Source: Streptomyces macrolidinus (GTDB lineage Bacteria > Actinomycetota > Actinomycetes > Streptomycetales > Streptomycetaceae). From it: a stretch of DNA of 64,000 bases. Each line of letters opens with the position of its first letter. Within the stretch, counting starts at the first letter, position 1. The position numbers were made by a program, and so were the translations under genes. The DNA is taken from the NCBI RefSeq assembly GCF_023887685.1, contig NZ_JAMWMR010000014.1:1-64000 (forward strand), in the 5' to 3' direction. This document shows, in pieces, positions 7,327 through 15,974 of the stretch. The notes below the pieces were generated by a model, which worked only from the letters and a program-made list of their open reading frames with translations, had not been told where the DNA came from and did not search any database.

Positions 7327-9866
7327 GTGGTTTGCCTTTCTGCTTCGGCCTGTCGTGCCAAGTCGTGCGGGCCCCCCGCGGCCCGGAGGGTGAGGACCAT
7401 CGTCAGCCCTCCGCCGGGGGTGTCCTCGGCGTTCAGCGTGCCGCCCATGGCCTCGGCGAAGCCGCGGGCGACCGCGAGGCCGAGACCGACGCCTGCGCCG
7501 CGCGGGGCGTCTCCGTAGCGCTGGAAGGGCTCGAAGATGCGCTCCTTCGCGTCGTCGGGCACGCCCGGACCGCGGTCGACGACACGGACCTCCACGCGCT
7601 CGGCGAGGGCGCTCGCGGACACCACCACCGGGGTGCCGAGGGGGCTGTACTTGACCGCGTTCTCGACGAGGTTGGCGACCGCGCGCTCCAGGAGTCCGGC
7701 GTCCACGGCGACCATCGGCAGGGTCTCCGGGATGTCCAGCTCCACGCTGTCCTCCGGGACCCCGCCGAGCGCCATGGGGACCACCTCGTCCAGGTCGATC
7801 CCGCGGATCAGCGGGGTCACCGTACCGGTCTGCAGCCGTGACATGTCCAGCAGGTTGTCGACGAGGTGGTCGAGGCGGTCGGCGCCCTCCTCGATCGCGG
7901 CGAGCAGCTCGGCCTGGTCCTCCTCGGACCACGCCACGTCGTCGGAGCGCAGGCTGGAGACCGCCGCCTTGATCGCCGACAGCGGCGTCCGCAGATCATG
8001 GCTGACGGCCGCGAGCAGCGCGGTACGGATGCGGTTGCCCTCGGCCAGCGCGCGGGCCTGCTCGGCCTCCTCCTGGAGCCGTCGGCGGTCCAGGACCACG
8101 GCGGCCTGCGCGCCGAAGGCGGCCAGCACCCGGCGGTCCGAGGCGGGCAGGACCCTCCCGGACAGCGCGAGCGCCATATGGTCGCCGACCGGTACGTCCA
8201 CGTCCGCGTCCTCCGGCCGCTCGACGGGCGTGCCCGCGCCCACGCTGCCGGCGCAGGTCCACGGGTCGACCTCGCTCGTACGCTCCAGCAGCGCCACCGA
8301 CTCCATGCCGAAGGTCTCGCGCACCCGTTCCAGCAGGGCCTCCAGGCTGGTCTCGCCGCGCAGCACGCTGCCCGCGAGGAAGGAGAGGATCTCCGACTCG
8401 GCGCGCAGCCGGGCCGCCTGGTGGGTGCGCCGGGCCGCCAGGTCCACCACCGACGCGACCGACACCCCCACCCCGACGAAGATGGCGATCGCGACCATGT
8501 TCTTCGGGTCGTAGACGGTCAGCCGGTGCAGCGGCGGTGTGTAGAAGTAGTTCAGCAGCAGGGAGCCGCCGGCCGCCGAGGCGAGCGCCGGCAGCAGCCC
8601 GCCGAGCAGCGCCGCGGCCACGGTCAGCGCCAGGAACAGCAGCATGTCGTTGGCGAGGCCGAGACGCACGGTGTTCAGCAGCAGCGTGAGGGCGACCGGA
8701 CCGGCCACGCCGACCAGCCAGCCCGCGATGATGCGCGAGCGGCCGAGGCGTGCGCCGCGGGCGACGGGCAGGCCGCGCCCCTTGGCGGCCTCCTCGTGCG
8801 TGACGATGTGCACGTCGAGGTCGGGGCCGGACTCCCGGGCGACCGTGGCGCCGACGCCGGGTCCGAAGACGTACTGCCAGGCCTTGCGGCGCGAGGAGCC
8901 GAGCACGATCTGGGTGGCGTTGACGCCGCGCGCGAAGTCGAGCAGGGCCGCCGGGGTGTCGTCGCCGACCACATGGTGGAAGGTGCCGCCGAGGTCCTCG
9001 ACGAGGGTGCGCTGGAGGGCGAGTTCCTTGGGCGAGGCCGAGGTCAGTCCGTCGCTGCGGGCGATGTAGACGGCCATGACCTCGCCGCCCGCGCCCTTCT
9101 CCGCCAGCCGTACGGCCCTGCGGATCAGGGTGCGCCCCTCGGGGCCGCCGGTCAGCCCGACGACGATCCGCTCCCGCGAGCCCCAGATCGTCGACACCTT
9201 GTGCTGGCTGCGGTACTCGTTCAGGTACTCGTCGACCCGGTCGGCGACCCAGAGCAGGGCCAGCTCCCGCAGCGCGGTCAGGTTCCCGGGCCGGAAGTAG
9301 TTCGACAGGGCCGCGTCGACCTTGTCGGGCTGGTAGATGTTGCCGTGGGCCATGCGCCGGCGCAGCGCCTGCGGCGACATGTCCACCAGTTCGATCTGGT
9401 CCGCGCGGCGCACCACCTCGTCGGGTACGGTCTCGCGCTGCCGTACGCCGGTGATCGACTCCACGACGTCACCGAGCGACTCCAGATGCTGGATGTTGAC
9501 GGTCGAGACCACGTTGATCCCCGCGGCCAGCAGCTCCTCGACGTCCTGCCAGCGCTTGGCGTTGCGGGAGCCGGGCACGTTGGTGTGGGCGAGTTCGTCC
9601 ACGAGCGCGACGGCGGGGGCGCGGCGCAGTACGGCGTCCACGTCCATCTCGGTGAAGGTGCTGCCGCGGTACTCCAGCGCCCTGCGCGGGACTTGCTCCA
9701 GGCCGTGCAGCATCACCTCGGTACGGGGCCGGTCGTGGTGCTCCACGAAGCCGACCACGCAGTCGGTGCCCCGCTCGACCCGGCGATGGGCCTCGGAGAG
9801 CATCGCATAGGTCTTGCCCACGCCCGGTGCCGCACCGAGGTAGATCCGAAGCTTGCCGCGTCCCAT
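7323..9866 (-). CDS. kdpD: KdpD osmosensitive potassium sensor histidine kinase
   Basis: An 847-residue membrane histidine kinase. The N-terminal KdpD domain carries the Walker A motif LGAAPGVGKTYAM near residue 10. A universal-stress-protein-like domain follows at about 240-370, then four close transmembrane helices near 385-480 and a GAF-like segment. The phospho-acceptor motif is SHDLRTPLSAIKAA near 640, and the ATPase carries the N-box NLVENAVKYSP. ATG 9866 (MGRGKLRIYLG) fits the usual start; a GTG 33 bases earlier is also open. The kinase senses low K+ or turgor and phosphorylates KdpE. Its position splits an otherwise conserved actinobacterial gene block. Confidence 0.92.
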   Translation of the reverse strand: MGRGKLRIYLGAAPGVGKTYAMLSEAHRRVERGTDCVVGFVEHHDRPRTEVMLHGLEQVPRRALEYRGSTFTEMDVDAVLRRAPAVALVDELAHTNVPGSRNAKRWQDVEELLAAGINVVSTVNIQHLESLGDVVESITGVRQRETVPDEVVRRADQIELVDMSPQALRRRMAHGNIYQPDKVDAALSNYFRPGNLTALRELALLWVADRVDEYLNEYRSQHKVSTIWGSRERIVVGLTGGPEGRTLIRRAVRLAEKGAGGEVMAVYIARSDGLTSASPKELALQRTLVEDLGGTFHHVVGDDTPAALLDFARGVNATQIVLGSSRRKAWQYVFGPGVGATVARESGPDLDVHIVTHEEAAKGRGLPVARGARLGRSRIIAGWLVGVAGPVALTLLLNTVRLGLANDMLLFLALTVAAALLGGLLPALASAAGGSLLLNYFYTPPLHRLTVYDPKNMVAIAIFVGVGVSVASVVDLAARRTHQAARLRAESEILSFLAGSVLRGETSLEALLERVRETFGMESVALLERTSEVDPWTCAGSVGAGTPVERPEDADVDVPVGDHMALALSGRVLPASDRRVLAAFGAQAAVVLDRRRLQEEAEQARALAEGNRIRTALLAAVSHDLRTPLSAIKAAVSSLRSDDVAWSEEDQAELLAAIEEGADRLDHLVDNLLDMSRLQTGTVTPLIRGIDLDEVVPMALGGVPEDSVELDIPETLPMVAVDAGLLERAVANLVENAVKYSPLGTPVVVSASALAERVEVRVVDRGPGVPDDAKERIFEPFQRYGDAPRGAGVGLGLAVARGFAEAMGGTLNAEDTPGGGLTMVLTLRAAGGPHDLARQAEAERQTT

Positions 9867-10023
9867 GGCCTCATTGTCTTCCTCGTCGCAGCTCAGCACG
9901 CTGCGTAGACCTTACGGCCAATAATCACGGCAAAAGGGGCGGGGGACACGCCCGGGGGTGTCTTTGACGGAACCCTGATGCGGGCCGCCCCGGGGACCCG
10001 GCGCGAGGGCACACGCAGGGGAA

Positions 10024-10054
10024 AGGCCGCACCCCTCCGTGAGTGGTGCGGCCT
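10024..10054. terminator. terminator hairpin after the dut-DUF3710 unit
   Basis: Ten-base arms AGGCCGCACC (10024-10033) and GGTGCGGCCT (10045-10054) enclose an 11-base loop. The hairpin lies 41 bases beyond the DUF3710 stop on the minus strand and upstream of kdpD, so it ends the thioesterase-dut-DUF3710 transcript. Confidence 0.7.
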
Positions 10055-10094
10055 GCTCTTCGTACGAGGTACGAGCCCTCGGGCCGGTCGGCGG

Positions 10095-10856
10095 TCAGCG
10101 GACCTCGGTGATCTCGGGGCCGCGCTGGAGCTGGCCCATGCTGCCGGAGAAGCGCGAGGCGCCTTCCTCCTGCTGCACGCCGCCCTCGGGCACCATCTGC
10201 GCGTCGTTCGGCAGCTTCAGCACGATCGGGTCGCGCGGCGCCATGGGGCCTTCGCCCCGGACGACGACCGTGTCCCGGAAGATCTGCTCCAGCAGACCCG
10301 CGGCCTGCGGCTGCACGGCGCCCTGTCCGGAGATCACACCCCGCAGGAACCAGCGGGGGCCGTCCACGCCGACGAACCGCACGACCTGGAATCCGCCCGT
10401 GCCGTCCGGAAGCTGGACCGGTACCTGCGCGCGCAGCTCCCAGCCCAGCGGCCCCTCGGCCTCGTCGATGATGCCGCCCTGCTGGGTGATGCCGCTGCCG
10501 ATCTCCTCGCGGACCTCGCCCCAGATGCCCTCGCGCTTGGGAGCCGCGAAGGCCTGCAACTGGATGGCGCTGTCGCGCAGGACGACGGTCGCCGCGACGA
10601 TCGCGTCACCCGCGACCTCGACCCGCAGCTCCATGCCCTCGACTCCGGGCACGAACAGACCGCCCAGGTCCACGCGGCCCTCGGCGGGCTCACGGACCTC
10701 GGAGCTGTCCCAGGGACCCTCGGGTCGCGGCGCCGGTTCGAGCCTCACGCGCTCGCGCTCGGCCTCGTCCGCGTCAGTGTCGACACCGTCGACGACCTGC
10801 TCGGCCTCGCCGGCCGCGCTGTCGGCGGCATCCTTCTTGTTCCGACGTCCGAACAC
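10095..10856 (-). CDS. DUF3710 family protein
   Basis: A 253-residue soluble protein of the actinobacterial DUF3710 family. It starts at GTG 10856 (MFGRRNKKDA), preceded by GGAAGGA. The N-terminus (about 1-55) is basic then strongly acidic and probably disordered; the conserved globular part covers about 55-230, with WDSSEV, RVDLGGLFVPG, GWELRAQVPV and RWFLRGVISGQGA. No catalytic motif can be named. Its start lies one base beyond the dut stop and the gene is always found next to dut, so it is probably co-expressed. Function unknown. Confidence 0.8.
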   Translation of the reverse strand: MFGRRNKKDAADSAAGEAEQVVDGVDTDADEAERERVRLEPAPRPEGPWDSSEVREPAEGRVDLGGLFVPGVEGMELRVEVAGDAIVAATVVLRDSAIQLQAFAAPKREGIWGEVREEIGSGITQQGGIIDEAEGPLGWELRAQVPVQLPDGTGGFQVVRFVGVDGPRWFLRGVISGQGAVQPQAAGLLEQIFRDTVVVRGEGPMAPRDPIVLKLPNDAQMVPEGGVQQEEGASRFSGSMGQLQRGPEITEVR

Positions 10857-10857
10857 G

Positions 10858-11373
10858 TCACTGTCCTTCCCGGTCGGATACGACCGAAGCGTATCGATTC
10901 CCACCCGTTGTGCCGCCCACGGCGGCATGACCGCCGGTGGACCCGAAGCCCCCCTCGGCCCGCGCCGAATCGGGAAGCTCCGCGACCTCCTGGAAGCGGA
11001 CCCTCTCGACCTGCTGGACGACCAGTTGGGCAATCCGGTCGAAGCGCTCGAACCGCACCGGTTCGCGCGGATCGAGGTTCACCACGATCACCTTGATCTC
11101 CCCACGGTACCCGGCATCAACCGTCCCTGGGGCATTCACGAGGGCGACACCGCAGCGCGCGGCAAGCCCGGAGCGCGGATGCACAAACGCCGCGTACCCC
11201 TCGGGGAGCGCTACAGACACACCTGTGGGCAGTACGGCACGCTCACCGGGGGCCAGCTCGCAGCTCTCGGTGGTGCGCAGATCGGCTCCCGCGTCGCCGG
11301 GATGCGCGTACGCGGGAAGCGGTACGTCCGGGTCGATACGCCGGATCAGCACGTTCAGGGGGGCAGGGGTCAC
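10858..11373 (-). CDS. dut: dUTP diphosphatase
   Basis: A 171-residue trimeric dUTPase converting dUTP to dUMP and pyrophosphate, which keeps uracil out of DNA and feeds thymidylate synthesis. All five signature motifs are visible: HPGDAGADL near 24, PRSGLAARCGVALVNAPGT near 65-85, DAGYRGEIKVIVVNL, FDRIAQLVVQQ, and the phosphate-binding tail AEGGFGSTGG. About 20 residues past motif 5 form a non-conserved tail. The start is GTG at 11373, inside a GTGA overlap with the upstream thioesterase stop, and the next gene begins two bases after the dut stop, so three genes form one tight operon. Confidence 0.95.
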   Translation of the reverse strand: MTPAPLNVLIRRIDPDVPLPAYAHPGDAGADLRTTESCELAPGERAVLPTGVSVALPEGYAAFVHPRSGLAARCGVALVNAPGTVDAGYRGEIKVIVVNLDPREPVRFERFDRIAQLVVQQVERVRFQEVAELPDSARAEGGFGSTGGHAAVGGTTGGNRYASVVSDREGQ

Positions 11374-11954
11374 GGGTTCACCTCGAAGGCACGGGCACGC
11401 CGGACCTGGTCCGGGTCGCTCATCGCCGCCTGGATCTCCTCCGGGCGGCCGTTGTCGATGAAGTGGTCGACCTTCACCTCGATGAAGAGGGCCTGGGCGC
11501 GGACGGCGACGGGCCCGTCCGGGCCGCCTATCCGTCCGGTCGCCCTCGAGTAGATCTTGCGCCCCGCGACCGCCGTGACCTCGGCTTCCAGATGAAGCAC
11601 GGTGTCGACGGGGACGGGCCGCACGAAGTCGGTCTCCAGGCGGCCGGTCACCGCGATGGTACGCAGCAGCCAGTTCAGCGAGCCGAGGGTCTCGTCGAGG
11701 GCGGTGGTGAGGAGCCCGCCGTGCGCGAGGCCCGGCGCGCCCTGGTGGGCGGCGCGCACGGTGAACTCGGCGGTCAGGGCGACTCCCTCACCGGCCCGCG
11801 CCTGGAGGTGCAGTCCGTGCGGCTGCTCGCCTCCGCAACCGAAACACTGTTCGTAGTGGGCGCCGAGCAGTTCGCCCGGGGCGGGCGCGTCGGGGTGCCG
11901 TACGGGCGCCAGGGCGTCGGCGGGGGGCGTCAGAGCTGCGGAAGTACCACTCAC
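11370..11954 (-). CDS. PaaI-type hotdog-fold thioesterase
   Basis: A 194-residue acyl-CoA thioesterase-like protein. The N-terminus has CFGCGGEQPHGLHL near 36-50, and the hotdog helix is HGGLLTTALDETLGSL near 85-100, carrying the usual catalytic acidic residue. Strands LETDFVRPVPVDTVLHLEAEV and KIYSRATGRI follow. GTG 11954 (MSGTSAALTPP) is chosen since the upstream frame lacks conserved sequence. It is first in the operon with dut and DUF3710 and divergent from the DUF3093 gene across 58 bases. The acyl substrate is not predictable. Confidence 0.8.
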   Translation of the reverse strand: MSGTSAALTPPADALAPVRHPDAPAPGELLGAHYEQCFGCGGEQPHGLHLQARAGEGVALTAEFTVRAAHQGAPGLAHGGLLTTALDETLGSLNWLLRTIAVTGRLETDFVRPVPVDTVLHLEAEVTAVAGRKIYSRATGRIGGPDGPVAVRAQALFIEVKVDHFIDNGRPEEIQAAMSDPDQVRRARAFEVNP

Positions 11955-12012
11955 AGCCGCAGACCTTACCCGCGCGTGAGGACGGTCCGGACATCGTGCC
12001 AAGCTTGGCCTC

Positions 12013-12474
12013 ATGCAGCTCTCCGCGTCACCGTACGAAGAACGTCTCACCGCGCCCCGTAGCTGGTGGCTGATGTGTCTCCTGATCGGCTGCTCGATGG
12101 CCCTGATCCTCACCCCCTTCGGCACGCTGCCGCTGCTGGGCGGGCTGGTCGGCGGCACCGCGGTCGCGGCGGTCGTGGCCAGCTCGTACGGTTCCGTCCG
12201 CATCCGTGTGGTGGGGGACTCGCTGATCGCGGGCGAGGCGAAGATCCCGCTGTCGGCCCTCGGTGACACGGAGATCCTGGACCAGGAGGAGGCGCGCGCC
12301 TGGCGCACCTACAAGGCGAACCCGCACGCCTTCATGCTTCTTCGCGCCTACATCCCGACGGCTGTGAAGATCGAGGTCACGGACCCGGCGGACCCGACCC
12401 CGTATCTGTATCTGTCGACACGGGAGCCGCAGCGCCTGGCGGCAGCGCTCAAGGCGGCAGCGGCCAAGGGCTAG
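12013..12474 (+). CDS. DUF3093 membrane protein
   Basis: A 153-residue protein with two transmembrane helices near the N-terminus (about 18-36 and 40-58), followed by a soluble domain of about 90 residues. The signature YEERLTAPRSWW at 8-19 and VRIRVVGDSLIAGEAKIPLSALG are typical of DUF3093. A PH-like fold is plausible for the soluble part. It is conserved beside dut in actinobacteria (Rv2698 position). Function unknown; it faces a convergent hypothetical gene only eight bases away. Confidence 0.8.
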   Translation: MQLSASPYEERLTAPRSWWLMCLLIGCSMALILTPFGTLPLLGGLVGGTAVAAVVASSYGSVRIRVVGDSLIAGEAKIPLSALGDTEILDQEEARAWRTYKANPHAFMLLRAYIPTAVKIEVTDPADPTPYLYLSTREPQRLAAALKAAAAKG

Positions 12475-12482
12475 CCGAGGGC

Positions 12483-13382
12483 TCAGGGGCCGAGTTCCAG
12501 GGGGTCGGCGGGCTTCTCCAGCGGCGGCAGTTCGGGCAGTTCCGCCCAGGGCACCTGCATCCGCCGCAGGTCCGCGCGGATACGCTCCGCGAGCCGCCTG
12601 GTGTCCCGCCGGTTCATGACCGCGCCCACCGTGGCGCCCACCATGAACGGCATGAGGTTCGGCAGGTCCCGGACCATGCGCTTCATGATCTGCTGGCGCA
12701 GTTCGCGCTTCATCTGTCCGCCGAAGGCCGCGTCGATCGTCGACGGCTTGGCGACCCGGATCCCGCGCTCCCCGGTCCAGGACCTCAGATACGTGGTGCT
12801 GCGCTGGGTGAGACCGCCGGACGGGCGAACGCCGTAGACCTCGTACAGCTCGGCGATCAGCTTCATCTCGACCGCCGCGACGCCGGTGATCTCCGTGGCC
12901 AGCTCGGTCGGCATGGCGGGCGGTACCGGCAGCATCGCCACGGCGCCCACCCCGGCTCCGACCACGGCCGATGCCCCTGCCGCGCCTGCGACGAGCTTGT
13001 CCGCGAGTTCCTCGGGTCCGAGGCCGGGGAACTGCCTGCGGAGGGTCGCGAGATCCCGTACGGGGATGCGCGGGGGCAGTTCGATGATCCGGTCCGTGAG
13101 GTACGCCAGCCCCGCCTTGGCTTGGCTGCCGCCCTTGCGGACGCCCTCCTGGATTCCGCGCCTGACGGCAGCCGCACGGCGCCGTGCGACCGGTGCGGGC
13201 ACTGCGGCCGGCACCGTCGGCCCACCGGGGGCCGTGGGCGTGGGTGTCGGTTCGAGCGAGGCTGCTCCGGTGGCGGAAGAGCCTCGCTCGTCGTCACGCA
13301 CGCGGTGAGAGCCGTCGTACGGCTCGTGGTCCGCTTCCCTGCGCGAGAAGCGGCGCTTCCGAGGAGGGGTCGAGCCAGTCAC
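12483..13382 (-). CDS. conserved hypothetical protein, weakly EcsC-like
   Basis: A 299-residue protein with a basic, low-complexity N-terminal 70 residues rich in Arg, Ala and Pro. An amphipathic or membrane-associated core follows, with AGAAGASAVVGAGVGAVAMLPVPPAMPTE near 130-160 and the sequence VEMKLIAELYEVYGVRP. The glycine-rich hydrophobic patch followed by an acidic helix and YG resembles the EcsC family, but only distantly. A C-terminal basic region (QMKRELRQQIMKRMVRDLPN) follows. I do not recognise a closer family. It ends eight bases from the convergent DUF3093 stop and lies just downstream of the DUF4193 gene. Confidence 0.65.
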   Translation of the reverse strand: MTGSTPPRKRRFSRREADHEPYDGSHRVRDDERGSSATGAASLEPTPTPTAPGGPTVPAAVPAPVARRRAAAVRRGIQEGVRKGGSQAKAGLAYLTDRIIELPPRIPVRDLATLRRQFPGLGPEELADKLVAGAAGASAVVGAGVGAVAMLPVPPAMPTELATEITGVAAVEMKLIAELYEVYGVRPSGGLTQRSTTYLRSWTGERGIRVAKPSTIDAAFGGQMKRELRQQIMKRMVRDLPNLMPFMVGATVGAVMNRRDTRRLAERIRADLRRMQVPWAELPELPPLEKPADPLELGP

Positions 13383-13395
13383 GGCCGACCCCTGC

Positions 13396-13692
13396 TCAGT
13401 CGCAGTCGCGGCAGATCGGCTGACCGTTCTTCTCCCGGGCCAGCTGGCTGCGGTGGTGCACCAGGAAGCAGCTCATGCACGTGAACTCGTCCTGCTGCTT
13501 CGGCAGCACCCGGACGGCCAATTCCTCGTTGGAGAGATCGGCGCCCGGGAGCTCCAGGCCCTCGGCGGCCTCGAACTCGTCGACGTCGACGGCGGAGGCG
13601 GACTTGTCGTTCCGCCGAGCCTTCAGCTCTTCAAGGCTGTCGGAGTCGACATCGTCATCGGTCTTGCGTGGAGTGTCGTAATCGGTTGCCAT
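13396..13692 (-). CDS. DUF4193 zinc-ribbon-like protein
   Basis: A 98-residue acidic protein of the DUF4193 family found throughout actinobacteria (Rv2699c position). The N-terminal half is strongly charged (DDDVDSDSLEELKARRND). The C-terminus has two Cys pairs, CMSC near 73-76 and CRDC near 94-97, which probably bind one zinc. It is transcribed in the same direction as the hypothetical gene that follows 13 bases later. Recruitment to the transcription machinery has been proposed for such small zinc-ribbon proteins, but nothing here proves it. Confidence 0.85.
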   Translation of the reverse strand: MATDYDTPRKTDDDVDSDSLEELKARRNDKSASAVDVDEFEAAEGLELPGADLSNEELAVRVLPKQQDEFTCMSCFLVHHRSQLAREKNGQPICRDCD

Positions 13693-14082
13693 TTCGCTCT
13701 CCCCCTCTGGGTGTCTGCGGGTGTCTCCAGCGCACGTAACGCGTGAGAGGCCGGACTTGTGCCCGCCTCGAGGCGGAGATTTTGCCTCACATCAAGGTCT
13801 GTTACTCAATCGACACCCAACCGGACTCCTCAAGAGTGATCGGGTTGGATGGCGAACCGGACCGTACACGGTCCCTGTGCCGCATTTCAAAGGCATCTCA
13901 TCGTGTACTTCCCGTGATCAAGGGCCCAGAAAACCCGGATTTTCCCGATGTTTGGGACCTTGTGCGATCACGGAGAGTGGGTGGCCGGAATCGCGCTCCT
14001 GTGATCGATCACACAGGGCGCGACCGTGTCCAGAACCCGGGAATTCCGCACGTGGCGAACACGGGCCGGACCGTGCAAGGCC
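13693..14082. promoter_or_regulatory. 390-base AT-richer leader with GTGATC/GATCAC motifs
   Basis: This is the promoter region of the DUF4193 gene and the region beyond the cutS stop; no convincing ORF is present. It is less GC-rich than its surroundings. A perfect 14-base palindrome TGTGATCGATCACA occupies 14000-14013, with related GTGATCAAGG near 13914 and GCGATCACGG near 13964. The 4-base spacer differs from Crp sites. These could be binding sites for an unidentified regulator. Confidence 0.4.
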
Positions 14083-15315
14083 TCAGACGGGCAGGGTAAC
14101 TCGCATCACCAGGCCACCCCCCTCACGAGGCTGCGCGGTGATGTGACCACCGTGGGCGCGCGCCACGGACCTCGCGATGGAAAGGCCCAGGCCGACGCCC
14201 TTGTCGCTGCCCGTGCGCTCGTTGCGCAGGCGTGTGAAGGGCTCGAAGAGGTTGTCGATCTCGTAGGCGGGGACCACGGGTCCGGTGTTGGAGACCAGCA
14301 GGACCGCCTGGCCGTGCTGGACCTCGGTCGTCACCTCGACCCAGCCGCCCTCCGGGACGTTGTAGCGCACCGCGTTCTGGACGAGGTTCAGGGCGATCCG
14401 TTCCAGCAGGACGCCATTGCCCTGGACGACCGCCGCGGAGCGTTCGCCGCGGATCTCGACTCCCTTGGACTCCGCCTCGGCATGCACCTGGTCGATGGCC
14501 CGGGAGGCCACTTCGGCGAGGTCGACGGGCTTGCGCTCGACGATCTGGTTGTCGCTGCGGGCGAGCAGCAGCAGCCCTTCCACGAGCTGCTCGCTGCGCT
14601 CGTTGGTGGCCAGCAGCGTCTTCCCGAGCTGCTGGAGCTCGACCGGGGCGCCGGGGTCGGAGAGGTGCACCTCCAGGAGCGTGCGATTGATCGCGAGGGG
14701 GGTGCGCAGCTCGTGCGAGGCGTTGCCGACGAACCGTTGCTGGGCCGTGAAGGCCCGCTGCAGCCGCTCCAGCATGTCGTCGAAGGTGTCCGCCAGCTCC
14801 TTCAGCTCGTCGTCCGGGCCGTCCAGTTCGATACGGCGGGACAGGTCCGATCCGGCCACCGCGCGGGCCGTGCGCGTGATCCGGCCGAGCGGCGACAGCA
14901 CGCGTCCGGCCATCGCGTACCCGAAGGCGAAGGCGATCACGGCGAGGCCGAGCAGGGCCAACAGCGAGCGGCTGAGGAGGTTGTCCAGGGCGTGCTGGCG
15001 CTGTTCGTTCGCGCACGCGTTCATCGCGTCGTTCAGCTCGCTGGCCGACGGGCGGGACGGGAAGTTGCAACTGTCGCTGATCACCTGACCAGAGATGATC
15101 TTGAACGGCAGCTCGCTGCCCACGTTGAGCGCGTGCGCCGCGAACAGATAGATGATCGACAGCAGCAGGATGCCCGCGATCAGGAACATGCCGCCGTACA
15201 GCAGCGTGAGCCGTATCCGGATGGTCGGGCGCAGCCAGGGGAACGGGGGCTCGGGCCTGCGGGGGTTCCAGGTGGGCTTGGGCGGCGCCGAGGGCGGCGC
15301 GGGGGTGGGGGCCAC
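14083..15315 (-). CDS. cutS: CutS-type envelope-stress sensor histidine kinase
   Basis: A 410-residue membrane kinase. A proline-rich N-terminus leads to transmembrane helix 1 (about 37-58), a short extracytoplasmic domain (about 60-118), helix 2 (about 120-140), HAMP, then the dimerisation motif NASHELRTPLAI and an ATPase domain with NLVQNAVRYN and GVGLGLSIARSV. The outer domain has exactly two cysteines, C83 and C101, fitting the disulfide-sensing model published for Streptomyces CutS. GTG 15315 is chosen after the cutR stop. The start codon lies five bases beyond the cutR stop, so the two genes form a cutR-cutS operon. The pair has been linked to secretion stress and to antibiotic control. 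Confidence 0.88.
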   Translation of the reverse strand: MAPTPAPPSAPPKPTWNPRRPEPPFPWLRPTIRIRLTLLYGGMFLIAGILLLSIIYLFAAHALNVGSELPFKIISGQVISDSCNFPSRPSASELNDAMNACANEQRQHALDNLLSRSLLALLGLAVIAFAFGYAMAGRVLSPLGRITRTARAVAGSDLSRRIELDGPDDELKELADTFDDMLERLQRAFTAQQRFVGNASHELRTPLAINRTLLEVHLSDPGAPVELQQLGKTLLATNERSEQLVEGLLLLARSDNQIVERKPVDLAEVASRAIDQVHAEAESKGVEIRGERSAAVVQGNGVLLERIALNLVQNAVRYNVPEGGWVEVTTEVQHGQAVLLVSNTGPVVPAYEIDNLFEPFTRLRNERTGSDKGVGLGLSIARSVARAHGGHITAQPREGGGLVMRVTLPV

Positions 15316-15320
15316 GGTGA

Positions 15321-15974
15321 TCAGATCCGGTATCCGGAGCCGGGCACGGTGACGATGACCGGGGGCTCGCCCAGCTTGCGGCGCAGGGTCATGACCGTCA
15401 CGCGTACGACGTTGGTGAAGGGGTCCGTGTTCTCGTCCCAGGCCTTCTCCAGGAGCTGCTCGGCCGAGACGACGGCGCCCTCGCTGCGCATGAGGACTTC
15501 GAGGACGGCGAACTCCTTGGGGGCGAGCTGGACCTCCCTGCCGTCGCGGAAGACCTCGCGGCGGTTGGGGTCGAGCTTGATCCCGGCGCGCTCCAGGACG
15601 GGCGGCAGCGGCATGCTCGTACGCCGCCCGAGGGCGCGCACGCGCGCGATCAGCTCGCTGAACGCGAACGGCTTGGGGAGGTAGTCGTCGGCGCCGATCT
15701 CCAGGCCTTCCACACGGTCGCTGACGTCGCCCGACGCCGTGAGCATCAGCACACGCGTGGGCATGCCCAGCTCGACGATCTTGCGGCAGACGTCGTCGCC
15801 GTGCACCAGCGGGAGATCGCGGTCGAGGACGACCACGTCGTAGTCGTTGACGCCGATGCGCTCCAGGGCCGCCGCACCGTCGTACACGACGTCGACGGCC
15901 ATGGCCTCCCGGCGCAGTCCGGTGGCCACCGCATCGGCGAGCAGTTGCTCGTCCTCGACGACGAGTACGCGCAC
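15321..15974 (-). CDS. cutR: CutR response regulator, OmpR type
   Basis: A 217-residue regulator, exactly the length of Streptomyces CutR. The receiver has VVEDEQLLADAV, the phospho-acceptor Asp in DVVVLDRDLP and Lys in YLPKPFAFSEL. The C-terminal winged-helix domain ends in NVVRVTVMTLRRKL and GSGYRI. GTG 15974 is preferred, with GGAAGGA about nine bases upstream; the upstream extension is not conserved. It is first in the operon with cutS and divergent from a small helical protein across 355 bases, a likely place for autoregulation. Confidence 0.9.
   Translation of the reverse strand: MRVLVVEDEQLLADAVATGLRREAMAVDVVYDGAAALERIGVNDYDVVVLDRDLPLVHGDDVCRKIVELGMPTRVLMLTASGDVSDRVEGLEIGADDYLPKPFAFSELIARVRALGRRTSMPLPPVLERAGIKLDPNRREVFRDGREVQLAPKEFAVLEVLMRSEGAVVSAEQLLEKAWDENTDPFTNVVRVTVMTLRRKLGEPPVIVTVPGSGYRI

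Noticed and set aside
14000..14013. Crp-binding site reading of TGTGATCGATCACA
   Set aside because: Crp half-sites need a six-base spacer; here only four bases separate them.
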